From Paenibacillus sp. DMB20 (lineage in GTDB: Bacteria; Bacillota; Bacilli; Paenibacillales; Paenibacillaceae), in assembly GCF_000987955.1 (NCBI RefSeq), contig NZ_LAZU01000037.1, positions 62,001 through 126,000 of the forward strand: DNA of 64,000 nucleotides, read 5' to 3'. This document shows positions 1 to 8,396 of the stretch, piece by piece; position 1 is the stretch's first letter, and each line of letters begins with the position of its first letter. The notes beneath the pieces are model-generated. The model was not told the origin of the DNA and ran no database searches. It saw only the letters and a program-made list of their open reading frames with translations. Made by a program: the position numbers and the translations under genes.

Positions 1-389
1 CCTTTAACCGTATCCGCGATTTCGGCACCACCCTCCATTTTCACGGCATGGGCATGGCCCTCCTGCATCAAACGGCGCACGCTTCTGAAGGTTTCATCCA
101 GACTGCCATGATAAGTCATAAACGGCAGATCCGCCACGATGAACGTCTGCTCCGCTCCGCGGGCAACGGCTCTTGTGTGATAAACCATATCTTCAATCGT
201 AACGGGAATGGTCGAATCGTATCCCAAAACGACGTTTCCCAGGGAGTCCCCAACGAGAATCATATCCACTCCCGCTTCCTCGGCAAGCCGGGCGGAGGGA
301 TAATCATAGGCGGTAACCATGCTGATCGGTTCCCCGTCCTTTTTCATTCGTTTCATTTTCACAATGTTTAGCGGCTGTTTGCCTGCCAT
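1..389 (-). CDS. panB: Ketopantoate hydroxymethyltransferase, N-terminal part (runs off the window)
   Basis: PanB makes ketopantoate from 2-ketoisovalerate and methylene-tetrahydrofolate, the first step of pantothenate synthesis in the cytoplasm. The visible 129 codons begin MAGKQPLNIVKMKRMK and contain the family motifs VTAYDYPSA, VGDSLGNVVLG (Mg-binding Asp) and VADLPFMTYH (second metal ligand). The ATG at 389 has a GAAAGGGG ribosome binding site. The rest of the gene lies beyond base 1. In Bacillales it is followed by panC and panD, and it lies downstream of birA as here. A structured leader and terminator-like hairpin lie just upstream. Confidence 0.93.
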   Translation of the reverse strand, partial: MAGKQPLNIVKMKRMKKDGEPISMVTAYDYPSARLAEEAGVDMILVGDSLGNVVLGYDSTIPVTIEDMVYHTRAVARGAEQTFIVADLPFMTYHGSLDETFRSVRRLMQEGHAHAVKMEGGAEIADTVK

Positions 390-426
390 GTGACACAAGC
401 CCCTTTCAAGTTAGTGTAAACACAAC

Positions 427-460
427 AAAAAAACCTTTTAGCATTTAGGCGCTAAAAAGG
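427..460 (-). terminator. Intrinsic terminator or attenuator between birA and panB
   Basis: On the minus strand, CCTTTTTAGC (460-451) pairs with GCTAAAAGG (442-434) and is followed by seven Ts (433-427). It sits 38 bases before the panB start, so it either ends birA transcription or acts as the terminator part of a panB leader. Confidence 0.7.
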
Positions 461-640
461 TCCGAAAGGCAAAAAAGAGTCACTTGCGATCGTCCCTTCT
501 GTCTCGGTCCTTTCGGCTCAGAGCAGAATCCAACGTAACCGGCAATAGCAGTTATGAAGGTGTCCCTTAAAGCATTGATCCTGTTCGCAAGAGTGCAGTT
601 CCGCTTAAGGGATACCGCCTCTTCAGAAACAGTATAACAA
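461..640 (-). promoter_or_regulatory. Candidate structured panB leader RNA
   Basis: This 180-base stretch between birA and panB has no convincing gene. On the minus strand it holds a long-range stem, TCCCTTAAGC with GCTTTAAGGGA (around 613-563), enclosing a conserved-looking CTGCACTCTTGCGAACAG loop, then CCGAAAGG/CCTTTCGG (516-509 with 469-462), then the terminator hairpin at 460-427. That layout suits a cis-acting leader. A motif called the pan RNA is known upstream of Firmicute panB; I cannot confirm from memory that this matches its consensus. Confidence 0.4.
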
Positions 641-658
641 ATCCGGATGTTTTTTTCA

Positions 659-1654
659 CTATTTTTCATTGGCCGGTTTCAGGCGGATATCGCCCGAGAA
701 GACGGGAACAAGCTCTCCCGCGTCGGTTCTGACGAGCAGCGCGCCCGATGGATGAAGCCCCTCAGCGGTTCCGCTCAGCACGCCTCCGGCAGAATGGACG
801 CTTACCGCCCGGTTCATCGTTATCGATGAGGTTTCCCACAGCGAAGCGATCAGCTGGAAGCCTTCTTCGTTATATAGTCCGTACAAGGACTCCATTTCAT
901 GCAGTATGGAAATAATCAAATCATTCCTGTTCACGGAAGAGCCAAGGGCTGTCTTCAGCGAAGTGGCAATGGGTCTGAGCTCGTCCGGATAATCCTCATC
1001 CTTCAGATTGACGCTGATTCCGATTCCCGCGATGCAGTACCGGACCATGTCGTCTTCCGTGGCGGATTCCAGCAGGATGCCGCACACTTTCTTCCCGTCC
1101 ACCAAAAGGTCATTCGGCCATTTAATGCCGGCTTCAATGCCGGTCGTTTTCAGAATCGCCCTCCGAATGGCCACGCCGGCAAGAAGCGTAAGCTGCTGAG
1201 CTAAATGCACAGGCTGTTTGGGCCTTAGGATCAGGCTCATCCATATGCCTTTGCCGTAGGGAGAAAAAAAAGCTTTTCCCATTCGTCCCCGGCCCCCGGT
1301 CTGCTCTTCGGCCAATACCACGGTCCCCTCAGGCGCACCCTGTTCAGCCAAAAGCCGTGCATCCTCCTGGGTGGAGACCGTCGAATGCAAGACCTTAATC
1401 TGCCGGCCGAAATACCCTCCTTGGATACCTTCAGCCAGCTTAGCGGGATCGATGGGGGCAGGCTGCTCCGTCATGCGGTAGCCGAGCCTCGGAAGGGCTT
1501 CAAATTCATAACCGGCCCCGCGCAGCTTGTTGATCTGCTTCCATACGGCGGTCCGGCTGATGGATAATCTCTTGCTGATTTCTTCGCCGGACAAAAATTT
1601 TCCCGGCTGCTCCAGGAACATATCCAGCAACGCATAATTCTTACCTGACTTCAT
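659..1654 (-). CDS. birA: Bifunctional biotin-[acetyl-CoA-carboxylase] ligase and biotin operon repressor
   Basis: BirA activates biotin to biotinyl-AMP, attaches it to the carrier lysine of acetyl-CoA carboxylase or pyruvate carboxylase, and represses biotin genes as a dimer. The 331-residue protein has an N-terminal winged helix (about residues 8-60, ISRTAVWKQINKLR recognition helix), the adenylate loop GRGRMG at 121-126, the substrate motif KWPNDLLV at 178-185 and an SH3-like C-terminus. Length is normal for the two-domain class. The start overlaps the 3' end of cca by 14 bases, so the two are probably translationally coupled. Confidence 0.95.
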   Translation of the reverse strand: MKSGKNYALLDMFLEQPGKFLSGEEISKRLSISRTAVWKQINKLRGAGYEFEALPRLGYRMTEQPAPIDPAKLAEGIQGGYFGRQIKVLHSTVSTQEDARLLAEQGAPEGTVVLAEEQTGGRGRMGKAFFSPYGKGIWMSLILRPKQPVHLAQQLTLLAGVAIRRAILKTTGIEAGIKWPNDLLVDGKKVCGILLESATEDDMVRYCIAGIGISVNLKDEDYPDELRPIATSLKTALGSSVNRNDLIISILHEMESLYGLYNEEGFQLIASLWETSSITMNRAVSVHSAGGVLSGTAEGLHPSGALLVRTDAGELVPVFSGDIRLKPANEK

Positions 1655-2933
1655 TATTCATCACCCGCTTTGCTTCTTCGATCAAAACCTGTTTGTCGTT
1701 AACCAAAAAACCGGCAGCGCACTGTAAGAGAAGATGATTCAGGACTTCGCCAACCCAGGGTCCTCCGCGCCGGTCCATGACTTTCAGCAGCTCATTGCCG
1801 GACACGCCGAGATCCTTCAATTCCCTGACCTCCATCTCCCGAAGCCATTTCCGGGCCTCATCGACCTGAAACGTCTGCGCTGGACTGTCTACCGGCGAAA
1901 TCGCCTCCTGCATCAGCAGCCAATTCTCGGCAGCGTCGGCTCCTCGCTCAATAACCAGCCTTACCCATGCCAGCCGGTCGGCTTCCGGATCGCGTCCCCG
2001 TTCTTCGCCAAACCAGGTTTCCTGAAATGCGAGAAGTCCCAAAATCAGCTCTCTGCGGCGATTTGAAAACGTCCACTCCCTCAGGAGCATATCGGCTTCC
2101 GCGGCCTTGATCCCGCACCCGAACAGCAGGAGGGCCCACCGGATGTCTAATCGTTCGGACGGCACCTCGGGAATGGCTTGCATGATTGCCTGTTCATGCC
2201 CCTTGTACGGAAAAGGTATCTTCATCCGGGAGTGCAGGCCGCTCCCTTTCAGAAGCTCCAGCCCCCGGAGCGGATCCGGGCCGGACATCATCTTGTCCAG
2301 TTCGCTCCGGATACGCTCCATGGCGACCCATGACAACGTATCCCGTTCCTCCAGCATACCCGTCCAGGTAGCTTTTGCGATCGAAAAACCAAACACGGAT
2401 GCAAACCGGATACACCGGACCATCCGGAGGGCGTCTTCCCGAAAACGGAGTCTCGCTTCCCCCACGCAACGAATCAGCCGGAGATCGATATCTTTTCTCC
2501 CGTCGAACGGATCAACCCATGTTCCGTCGATTCCGAGCGCCATGGCATTCATCGTAAAATCGCGCCGCCGCAAATCCTCTTCAATCTCCCGTACAAAGGT
2601 AACCCGGCTCGGCCGGCGGTGATCCTCGTATCCTTCTTCCACCCGATAGGTGGTCACCTCGAAAGGCTGGCCGTTCATCATGACCGTCACGGTTCCATGC
2701 TTTATTCCGGTCGGGATCACCCGTTCGAAAATAGAGGAGGTCGCTTCAGGAAGAGCGGAGGTGGTAATGTCCATGTCACTGACGTTTCTGCCCATGTACT
2801 CATCACGGACGCAGCCGCCCACCCAGTAGGCCTCGTACCCGTTTTCCAGCAGAATTCGGATGACTTCCGCGCTTCCTGCCGCCATGGCAGGGTCAGCGTA
2901 TTTCCATTTGATATCCTGTCGATGTTCCGCCAT
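1641..2933 (-). CDS. cca: CCA tRNA nucleotidyltransferase
   Basis: Adds or repairs the 3'-terminal CCA of tRNAs without a nucleic acid template (class II enzyme). Motifs in order: GGCVRDEYMGRNVSDMDITT (nucleotidyltransferase, DxD metal ligands) near residue 40, RRDFTMNAMA near 125, then the RNA-binding head with RLRFREDALRMVRCIRF and ERIRSELDKM. The 430-residue length is normal. An AGGAGG lies 14 bases before the ATG at 2933. The neighbours bshA upstream and birA downstream match Bacillus order. Confidence 0.94.
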   Translation of the reverse strand: MAEHRQDIKWKYADPAMAAGSAEVIRILLENGYEAYWVGGCVRDEYMGRNVSDMDITTSALPEATSSIFERVIPTGIKHGTVTVMMNGQPFEVTTYRVEEGYEDHRRPSRVTFVREIEEDLRRRDFTMNAMALGIDGTWVDPFDGRKDIDLRLIRCVGEARLRFREDALRMVRCIRFASVFGFSIAKATWTGMLEERDTLSWVAMERIRSELDKMMSGPDPLRGLELLKGSGLHSRMKIPFPYKGHEQAIMQAIPEVPSERLDIRWALLLFGCGIKAAEADMLLREWTFSNRRRELILGLLAFQETWFGEERGRDPEADRLAWVRLVIERGADAAENWLLMQEAISPVDSPAQTFQVDEARKWLREMEVRELKDLGVSGNELLKVMDRRGGPWVGEVLNHLLLQCAAGFLVNDKQVLIEEAKRVMNNEVR

Positions 2934-2987
2934 TTTGGTCTTTCGTTCCTCCTGTCCGAAAAAACGGCGAGAAGCCGTGCCGGAATC

Positions 2988-4151
2988 CTATTTGTGCAAC
3001 GGATTCGGCTCCTTCGCTTCCCGCCCCAATACTCGGTAATAAATTTGTTCGTACTTGCTGCGTATTCTTTCGTTGCAAAACAAGGTTCTGGACCTGTGCA
3101 GACAGGCTTCCCTGAGTCTGCCGCTAAGTTTCTCATCTTTCAAAATATCAATAACGTACTCCGCCATTTTCGCACTGTTTCCGATCGGTGCCAAGAATCC
3201 GGTTTCTCCATGGGTAATCAGCTCGGGAATTCCGCCGGCTATGGATCCTACGGTTGGAACGCCGCAAGCCATGGCTTCCAGAGCGACCAGACCGAAGCTT
3301 TCCTTTTCGGAAGGAAGCAAAAGCACGTCCGCCATGGAGATGACATGGGCGATTTCATCCTGTTTTCCGAGAAAATGAACCCGGTCACTCAATCCAAGTT
3401 CCCGGATCCGGCATTGGATTTTGGGAAGATCCGGGCCTTCGCCCACCAGAAGGAGTTTCGAAGGCACCTCCGCGTTCACCCGAGCAAAAATATCAACCAC
3501 GTCCCCGACCCGTTTCACCGGGCGGAAATTGGAAATATGCATAAGGACCCGTTCCCCCGGTTCAGCGAAGTCCCGCCGTAAAGCAGCGGAATCGCGCGGG
3601 TAATATACCCGGTGGTCCACGAAATTATAGGTTAGGTCAATATCGCGGCTAATATCCAGAACCTCCCGGGTTTCCCGGATCAGATCCTCCGATACGGCCG
3701 TGACCGCATCGCTTTCATTGATGGCGAGGCGGATCAAGTCCTTCAGGGACTCGTCCTGGGCGAGTACCGTGATGTCGGTTCCATGAAGCGTCGTAACCAC
3801 TTTGAGCTGATCCCCGACCATCTGCTTGGCCAAAAAAGCGCACACCGCATGGGGAACCGCATAATGCACGTGCAGAACGTCAAGCTGCTGCATGTTGGCG
3901 ACCTGGGCCATCTTTGTGGCAAGCGACAAGTCGTACGGCGGATAACGGAATACGTAATAATCATTGACTTCCACTTCATGGTAGTAGATGTTTTTATGGA
4001 AAGTACCCAGCCGGAACGGAATGCTGTGCGCAATAAAGTGAACCTGATGGCCCTGTTCCGCAAGCAGCTTTCCGAGCTCCGTGGCGACCACGCCCGAACC
4101 TCCGAGAGAAGGATAGCAGGTTATGCCGATTTTTAACGGCTGTTCATTCAT
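2988..4151 (-). CDS. bshA: N-acetyl-alpha-D-glucosaminyl-L-malate synthase (bacillithiol step 1)
   Basis: A GT4-family glycosyltransferase that joins UDP-GlcNAc to L-malate, the first reaction of bacillithiol synthesis. The N-terminus KIGITCYPSLGGSGVVATELG and the C-terminal donor site PSEKESFGLVALEAMACGVP are typical for the family. The frame is open 35 codons further upstream, but ATG 4151 has an AAGGAGG site and gives 387 residues, close to known BshA proteins, so I use it. It lies 52 bases downstream of bshB1, which performs the next step. Confidence 0.93.
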   Translation of the reverse strand: MNEQPLKIGITCYPSLGGSGVVATELGKLLAEQGHQVHFIAHSIPFRLGTFHKNIYYHEVEVNDYYVFRYPPYDLSLATKMAQVANMQQLDVLHVHYAVPHAVCAFLAKQMVGDQLKVVTTLHGTDITVLAQDESLKDLIRLAINESDAVTAVSEDLIRETREVLDISRDIDLTYNFVDHRVYYPRDSAALRRDFAEPGERVLMHISNFRPVKRVGDVVDIFARVNAEVPSKLLLVGEGPDLPKIQCRIRELGLSDRVHFLGKQDEIAHVISMADVLLLPSEKESFGLVALEAMACGVPTVGSIAGGIPELITHGETGFLAPIGNSAKMAEYVIDILKDEKLSGRLREACLHRSRTLFCNERIRSKYEQIYYRVLGREAKEPNPLHK

Positions 4152-4203
4152 AGGAGGCCTCCTTCGTTTCTCTGTGTGAGGATATTCCAAGTCTGATGAC
4201 ATA

Positions 4204-4917
4204 TTATGCCTCATTCGTTCCGAATAGATGAACGACATACGGGGTTTTGGATGCAAAACCTTCGGCGTAAGGGATGAATTGGCGCTGTCCCAACAGGGCG
4301 TCCCTGGCGCGTACGCGTTCGATATAACCTTCCGTAAGAGGCGTCACGACGGAATCTTTATCCGTTTTTTCAAATTGCGACCTGTAGCAGGAGAGCGCCT
4401 CCACCTTTTTATCATAGTAAGGAGACACGTCAACGATGACATCCGCTTTGGCCAGATCATTAATAAAATAAAAATACAGCTCGTCCACCCTAACCGGGGG
4501 CAAAGCGGGCATGTAACGACGCAGTTTGGCATTAAATACCGCCTCCTCCACCAGCCTGCTGCAGGCTACGTGGTCCGGATGGCGGTCCTCCCAATATGGA
4601 GCGAACACGACGGATGGCGAATATTTTCGGATTTCTGCCGTTACGGTTTCAATATTCCCGGGTGTTGCGAATAATCCTCGGTCTGGCAGGCCCAGATTGC
4701 TCCTGACGGCCAATCCCATAACCCGTGCGGCCTCCTCTGCCTCCCGCTTTCTTAGCTCAACGGTCCCGTTGGAGGACATTTCCGCTTCCGTCAAATCGCA
4801 GATCCCCACGGAAAGTCCTGCGGCCGTATGTTTCAGGATCGTACCGGCCATGCCGATTTCCGCATCATCCGCATGGGCTCCGAAAATGAGGATATCCAGT
4901 TTATTGCCCATGCTCAC
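4204..4917 (-). CDS. bshB1: GlcNAc-Mal deacetylase (bacillithiol step 2)
   Basis: A zinc-dependent LmbE-family deacetylase that removes the acetyl group from GlcNAc-malate. The zinc motif AHADDAEIG (AHxDDxE) is near residue 14, and EDRHPDHVACSRLV, with the later zinc-ligand His, is near residue 110. The start is GTG 4917, which overlaps the mgsA stop as GTGA, or ATG 4911; neither has a strong ribosome binding site, which suggests translational coupling with mgsA. Length 237 is normal. Confidence 0.93.
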   Translation of the reverse strand: MSMGNKLDILIFGAHADDAEIGMAGTILKHTAAGLSVGICDLTEAEMSSNGTVELRKREAEEAARVMGLAVRSNLGLPDRGLFATPGNIETVTAEIRKYSPSVVFAPYWEDRHPDHVACSRLVEEAVFNAKLRRYMPALPPVRVDELYFYFINDLAKADVIVDVSPYYDKKVEALSCYRSQFEKTDKDSVVTPLTEGYIERVRARDALLGQRQFIPYAEGFASKTPYVVHLFGTNEA

Positions 4918-5336
4918 TGATCAATCCCCGGCTTATACTTGTCCACCAGTTCTCTCCATGCAAGGTCCCCCCGGTCCAGCGCCTTAACCAGAATCTCGGC
5001 TGTAGCCACATTCGTCGCAAGGGGAATCCCCTGAACGTCGCAGAGACGCAGCAGCGCGTTGATATCCGGTTCATGGGGCTGCGCCATGAGCGGGTCCCGC
5101 AGGAAAATGATCAGATCCATCTCGTTTTTCGCCACCAGCGCGCCGATTTGCTGATCACCGCCAAGCGGGCCGGACATAAAACGGTGGATTTTCAAATCCG
5201 TCTGCTCCATAATCCGCATGCCCGTTGTTCCCGTAGAGTAAAGCTGATGTCCTTCAAAAACTTTTTCATAGGCGATTACAAAGTTGACCATTTCCTCTTT
5301 TTTGCGGTCATGTGCTATAAATGCAATATTCATCAT
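4914..5336 (-). CDS. mgsA: Methylglyoxal synthase
   Basis: Converts dihydroxyacetone phosphate to methylglyoxal and phosphate, a bypass that relieves sugar-phosphate stress. The phosphate-binding STGTTG (about residue 37) and catalytic GPLGGDQQIGA (about residue 57) are both present, followed by FLRDPLMAQPHEPD. At 140 residues it is full length. The start is one of two adjacent Met codons (5336 or 5333) after AGGGAAAG. It lies between dapB and bshB1 as in Bacillus subtilis. Confidence 0.95.
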   Translation of the reverse strand: MMNIAFIAHDRKKEEMVNFVIAYEKVFEGHQLYSTGTTGMRIMEQTDLKIHRFMSGPLGGDQQIGALVAKNEMDLIIFLRDPLMAQPHEPDINALLRLCDVQGIPLATNVATAEILVKALDRGDLAWRELVDKYKPGIDQ

Positions 5337-5353
5337 GGTCTTTCCCTCTTTCT

Positions 5354-6157
5354 CTATTCGATGAAATGATCGAAGCCGTAAATCATGCCCGTGTAACCCA
5401 TTACTTTTTCAATGGCCATCTTGACGCCCGGCATGTAACCCGCACGCTCATAGGAATCATGCCTGATTTTCAGGCTTTGACCGTAACCTCCGAAAATCAC
5501 TTCCTGCTGGGCAAAAACTCCCGGAAGACGCACGCTGTGAATCCGGAAACCGTTGTAATACGCGCCCCGCGCTCCCTCAATGATCTCTTCTTCCTTCGGA
5601 TTTCCCTGCCGCAGCTCTTCCCTGTTCGCCGCAATCATTTCCGCCGTCTTGATGGACGTCCCGGAAGGGGCATCCAGCTTCTGGTCCCCGTGAGTCTCGA
5701 TGATTTCGACGTGAGGCAGGTATTTCGCGGCCTGAGCCGCAAATTTCATCATCAATATCGCGCCGATGGAAAAGTTGGGAGCAATCAGGCCGCCGATGCC
5801 ACGGCTTTTGCACTGCTTGTCCAAATCTTCGATTTGTTCCGGGGTGAAGCCCGTCGTGCCGATAACCGGACGAACCCCGTATTTTACCGCCAGAGTCGTA
5901 TTGCCATAAGCCGACTGGGGATTCGTAAAATCAACCATTACGTCCGGTTTGCTTTCCACGAGCGCCATTTCCAGATCGGATGTAACCGGAATGCCGCAGG
6001 GCGGCAGAGCAACCAGCGTTCCGGCATCCGTTCCGCTGTCGCTCAGGCCAACCGCAGAGACCAGCTCCAGATCCGCATCTTGGAGCACCAGCTTTACAAC
6101 TTCTTTACCCATTCGGCCGCCTGCTCCAACGACCGCAATCCGTATAGGTTTTGCCAT
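5354..6157 (-). CDS. dapB: 4-hydroxy-tetrahydrodipicolinate reductase
   Basis: Reduces the product of DapA to tetrahydrodipicolinate on the way to lysine, diaminopimelate and, in spore formers, dipicolinic acid. The N-terminal Rossmann motif GAGGRMGKEV, the PVIGTTGF loop and the substrate motif DQKLDAPSGT are present. Where most DapB proteins have two adjacent histidines before this motif, here the pair reads His-Gly (ETHGDQK); the first, proposed catalytic, His is kept. Ribosome binding site GGAGGG precedes ATG 6157. Length 267 is normal. Confidence 0.95.
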   Translation of the reverse strand: MAKPIRIAVVGAGGRMGKEVVKLVLQDADLELVSAVGLSDSGTDAGTLVALPPCGIPVTSDLEMALVESKPDVMVDFTNPQSAYGNTTLAVKYGVRPVIGTTGFTPEQIEDLDKQCKSRGIGGLIAPNFSIGAILMMKFAAQAAKYLPHVEIIETHGDQKLDAPSGTSIKTAEMIAANREELRQGNPKEEEIIEGARGAYYNGFRIHSVRLPGVFAQQEVIFGGYGQSLKIRHDSYERAGYMPGVKMAIEKVMGYTGMIYGFDHFIE

Positions 6158-6191
6158 AGGAATCCCTCCGTGTTTATCGTTTAATCTGTTT

Positions 6192-6722
6192 TTATGAATC
6201 CAGAATATATGATTTCAAACGTCTCTTGAGTTCTTCCATTAAATGCTGCAGACCGCTCTCCTGAGGATACAGCCCTATGACTTCCTTCAGGGTTGATATG
6301 GCGAGCGGATGTTCATTCAATTCACTGTATACCAGCGCAAGCCAAACATAGGCTTCCGAATACAGCGGATCCATGGCAATGGCCGATTTCAACAGTCCTG
6401 CCGCCTGGTACAATTCCGCCCGTAAAGCGGGATTTTTGCTCTCCACCAGCTTTTTCGCTTGTTGGACGAGCTCCAGCGATTTCAAATGCTGAAGATGAAG
6501 TTGATACTCCGGCTTATCGGGCTGGAGCGCGATGGCTTCCTTGGCATGGAGAATGGCCTGATCCAATTTACCGCTGCGGCCATAGGTGATGGAGCAGCGG
6601 TAATGAACCTCGGCATCGCCCGGGTTGGCTTTTATGGCGGCCTCAAACCAACGGAGCGCTTCCTCAAAATCATTTTGCAAAATACAACGGTATGCGTTTT
6701 GAATATTGTGATCCCGTTTCAC
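6192..6722 (-). CDS. Tetratricopeptide-repeat protein
   Basis: A 176-residue soluble protein with several TPR units (NAYRCILQNDFEEALRWFEAAIKANP, then YGRSGKLDQAILHAKEAIALQP and, near the C-terminus, LVYSELNEHPLAISTLKEVIGLYP). TPRs bind other proteins; the partner is unknown. GTG 6722 is preferred because GGGGGAGGG lies 6 bases upstream; the upstream ATG at 6761 has no such site. It sits directly upstream of dapB with a 34-base gap, probably in the same transcript. Confidence 0.75.
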   Translation of the reverse strand: MKRDHNIQNAYRCILQNDFEEALRWFEAAIKANPGDAEVHYRCSITYGRSGKLDQAILHAKEAIALQPDKPEYQLHLQHLKSLELVQQAKKLVESKNPALRAELYQAAGLLKSAIAMDPLYSEAYVWLALVYSELNEHPLAISTLKEVIGLYPQESGLQHLMEELKRRLKSYILDS

Positions 6723-6872
6723 TGGCTGTCCCTCCCCCGCAGACGGGTTTTGGTACAGCATATGTATTCATGGCCTTAAAGTGCGTGTTTAATAAGTCCG
6801 ATTTTCAGCACCGAGAAGATGGGATGAAGCTAGGGACGGCAAAAGCGGTGCGCAGGCAAAACCAACGCACCT

Positions 6873-7202
6873 CTAATCGGCATTCAATTTCGTCCAGCGG
6901 TCGGCATCACGAGTATTGAATTTATGCATCACCTTGTCATGGGCTTCCGCCAGATCGATCCCCAGGGAATTGGCAAAACAAATCGTTATGAACAGAATAT
7001 CGCCAAGTTCCAATTCAATGGAATTGTCCGCCTCATCCGGTTTTTTCGGTTTTTCGCCGAACCTGTGGTTTACTTCCCGGGCCAACTCGCCAACTTCCTC
7101 CGACATCCGTGCCATCATGGACAAAGGGCTGAAATAGCCTTCTTTAAACTGCGATATATATCGGTCGACTTCCTTCTGCATATCTGCCATGGATTTTCCC
7201 AA
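6873..7202 (-). CDS. MazG-type nucleotide pyrophosphohydrolase (YpjD-like)
   Basis: A short all-alpha NTP pyrophosphohydrolase expected to hydrolyse (d)NTPs to monophosphates and PPi. The metal-binding helices show SEEVGELAREVN (ExxE) and ELELGDILF (ExxD), typical of YpjD proteins of about 110 residues. TTG 7202 is the likely start because GGGG lies 8 bases upstream; GTG 7211 would overlap that site. In B. subtilis ypjD also lies just upstream of dapB. Confidence 0.88.
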   Translation of the reverse strand: MGKSMADMQKEVDRYISQFKEGYFSPLSMMARMSEEVGELAREVNHRFGEKPKKPDEADNSIELELGDILFITICFANSLGIDLAEAHDKVMHKFNTRDADRWTKLNAD

Positions 7203-7482
7203 GACCGTCACCCCTTTCGTGCAAGTTGAAACGACTTTCGAATAACCCGAAACGTTTTAAACCTATGTTATCGTAAAGCCGATTTGAAAACAAATATTTT
7301 TTATTAGCCAAAAGGAAACGCGCCATCGTCCTTTCCCGCAGGACGCCGGCGTTTTCGGAATAAATGCAAGCCAAGTTAAAAATGGTGCTTTTTTATATTT
7401 GAAAAAAAGGTATATACTAGTAAGGGAATTGGAACAAGCATACATAACTATATCTTTATTTTGAATAATGCGGGGGATTTGA

Positions 7483-8352
7483 TTGAAAACATCCAAACTC
7501 GTGAATCAGCTGAAAATCGTAATACCCATTATGATTGGCACGGCCATCTATGCGTTCGGCCTCCTCTATTTCATTATTCCGAACGAGCTGATGGAAGGCG
7601 GGGTAACCGGCGTTACCGTGCTGCTGAATTACGCTTTCTCCATTCCGCCCTCCCTATCTACCTTACTGTTGAATATTCCGCTGTTCTTGCTCGGATTGAA
7701 GGTATTGGGCGGAAGGCAATCGATTTATACGGGAATCGGGATCGGCTCTTTGACCTTATTTTTATGGTTATTCGAAAAAATGATCGCTCTGGGATGGATC
7801 CTGCCATTTAAAACGGAACATGATTATATTCTGGCCTCGCTTTATGCGGGCGTCACGCTTGGGGCAGGACTCGGCGTAGTGTTCCGCTTTGGGGGAACCA
7901 CCGGCGGTTCCGACATCATCGCCCGGATATTCAACCGCAAATTCGGATACAGCATGGGCCAGGTCATTTTGGCATTGGACATTATCATCATCGGTTTATC
8001 CTTGCTGTACATCCCGCTTGAAAAAATCCTTTATACGCTCGTAACCGTATTTATTGCGTCCAAAGTGATCGATTTCATTCAGGAAGGCGCCTATGCGGCT
8101 AAAGCTTTTACGATCATCAGCGACTTTGCGCCCGAAATCGCGGACCGGATCAACGTCGAGATGGATCGTGGGGTCACCCTGATCCCCGCAATCGGCGTTT
8201 ATTCCAAGCAGGCCAAGCATATGGCCTACTGCGTCGTTTCGAGGCAAGAGATCCGCCGGTTGAACGAGATTGCCAAGTCGGTAGATCCAAGAGCTTTTAT
8301 TATCATCAACGACGTTACCGATGTCCACGGCGAAGGATTTAAAGAAGACTAG
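7483..8352 (+). CDS. YitT-family membrane protein (DUF161/DUF2179)
   Basis: A 289-residue protein with about five hydrophobic helices in the first 200 residues (VIPIMIGTAIYAFGLLYFII near the start, GLGVVFRFGGTTGGSDIIAR in the middle) and a soluble C-terminal DUF2179 domain ending in FIIINDVTDVHGEGF. Function is not established for the family. The start is TTG 7483 after GGGGG at 7472-7476. It occupies the place of ypjC, a family member in B. subtilis, but is on the opposite strand to its neighbours, so it is its own unit and ends in the hairpin at 8343. Confidence 0.88.
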   Translation: MKTSKLVNQLKIVIPIMIGTAIYAFGLLYFIIPNELMEGGVTGVTVLLNYAFSIPPSLSTLLLNIPLFLLGLKVLGGRQSIYTGIGIGSLTLFLWLFEKMIALGWILPFKTEHDYILASLYAGVTLGAGLGVVFRFGGTTGGSDIIARIFNRKFGYSMGQVILALDIIIIGLSLLYIPLEKILYTLVTVFIASKVIDFIQEGAYAAKAFTIISDFAPEIADRINVEMDRGVTLIPAIGVYSKQAKHMAYCVVSRQEIRRLNEIAKSVDPRAFIIINDVTDVHGEGFKED

Positions 8353-8382
8353 TCCGTCAAATGACGGACTAGTCTTCTTTTT
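8343..8382 (+). terminator. Intrinsic terminator after the YitT gene
   Basis: AGAAGACTAGTCCGTC and its exact complement flank an AAAT loop, followed by TTTTT on the plus strand. The hairpin is long and symmetric, so it may also stop minus-strand transcripts after ypjB. Confidence 0.85.
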
Positions 8383-8396
8383 CCCCTCTCATCCCC

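Noticed and set aside
445..669. Open frame of 74 codons between birA and panB.
   Set aside because: No ribosome binding site, crosses a terminator hairpin, and composition is non-coding; a leader RNA explains it better.
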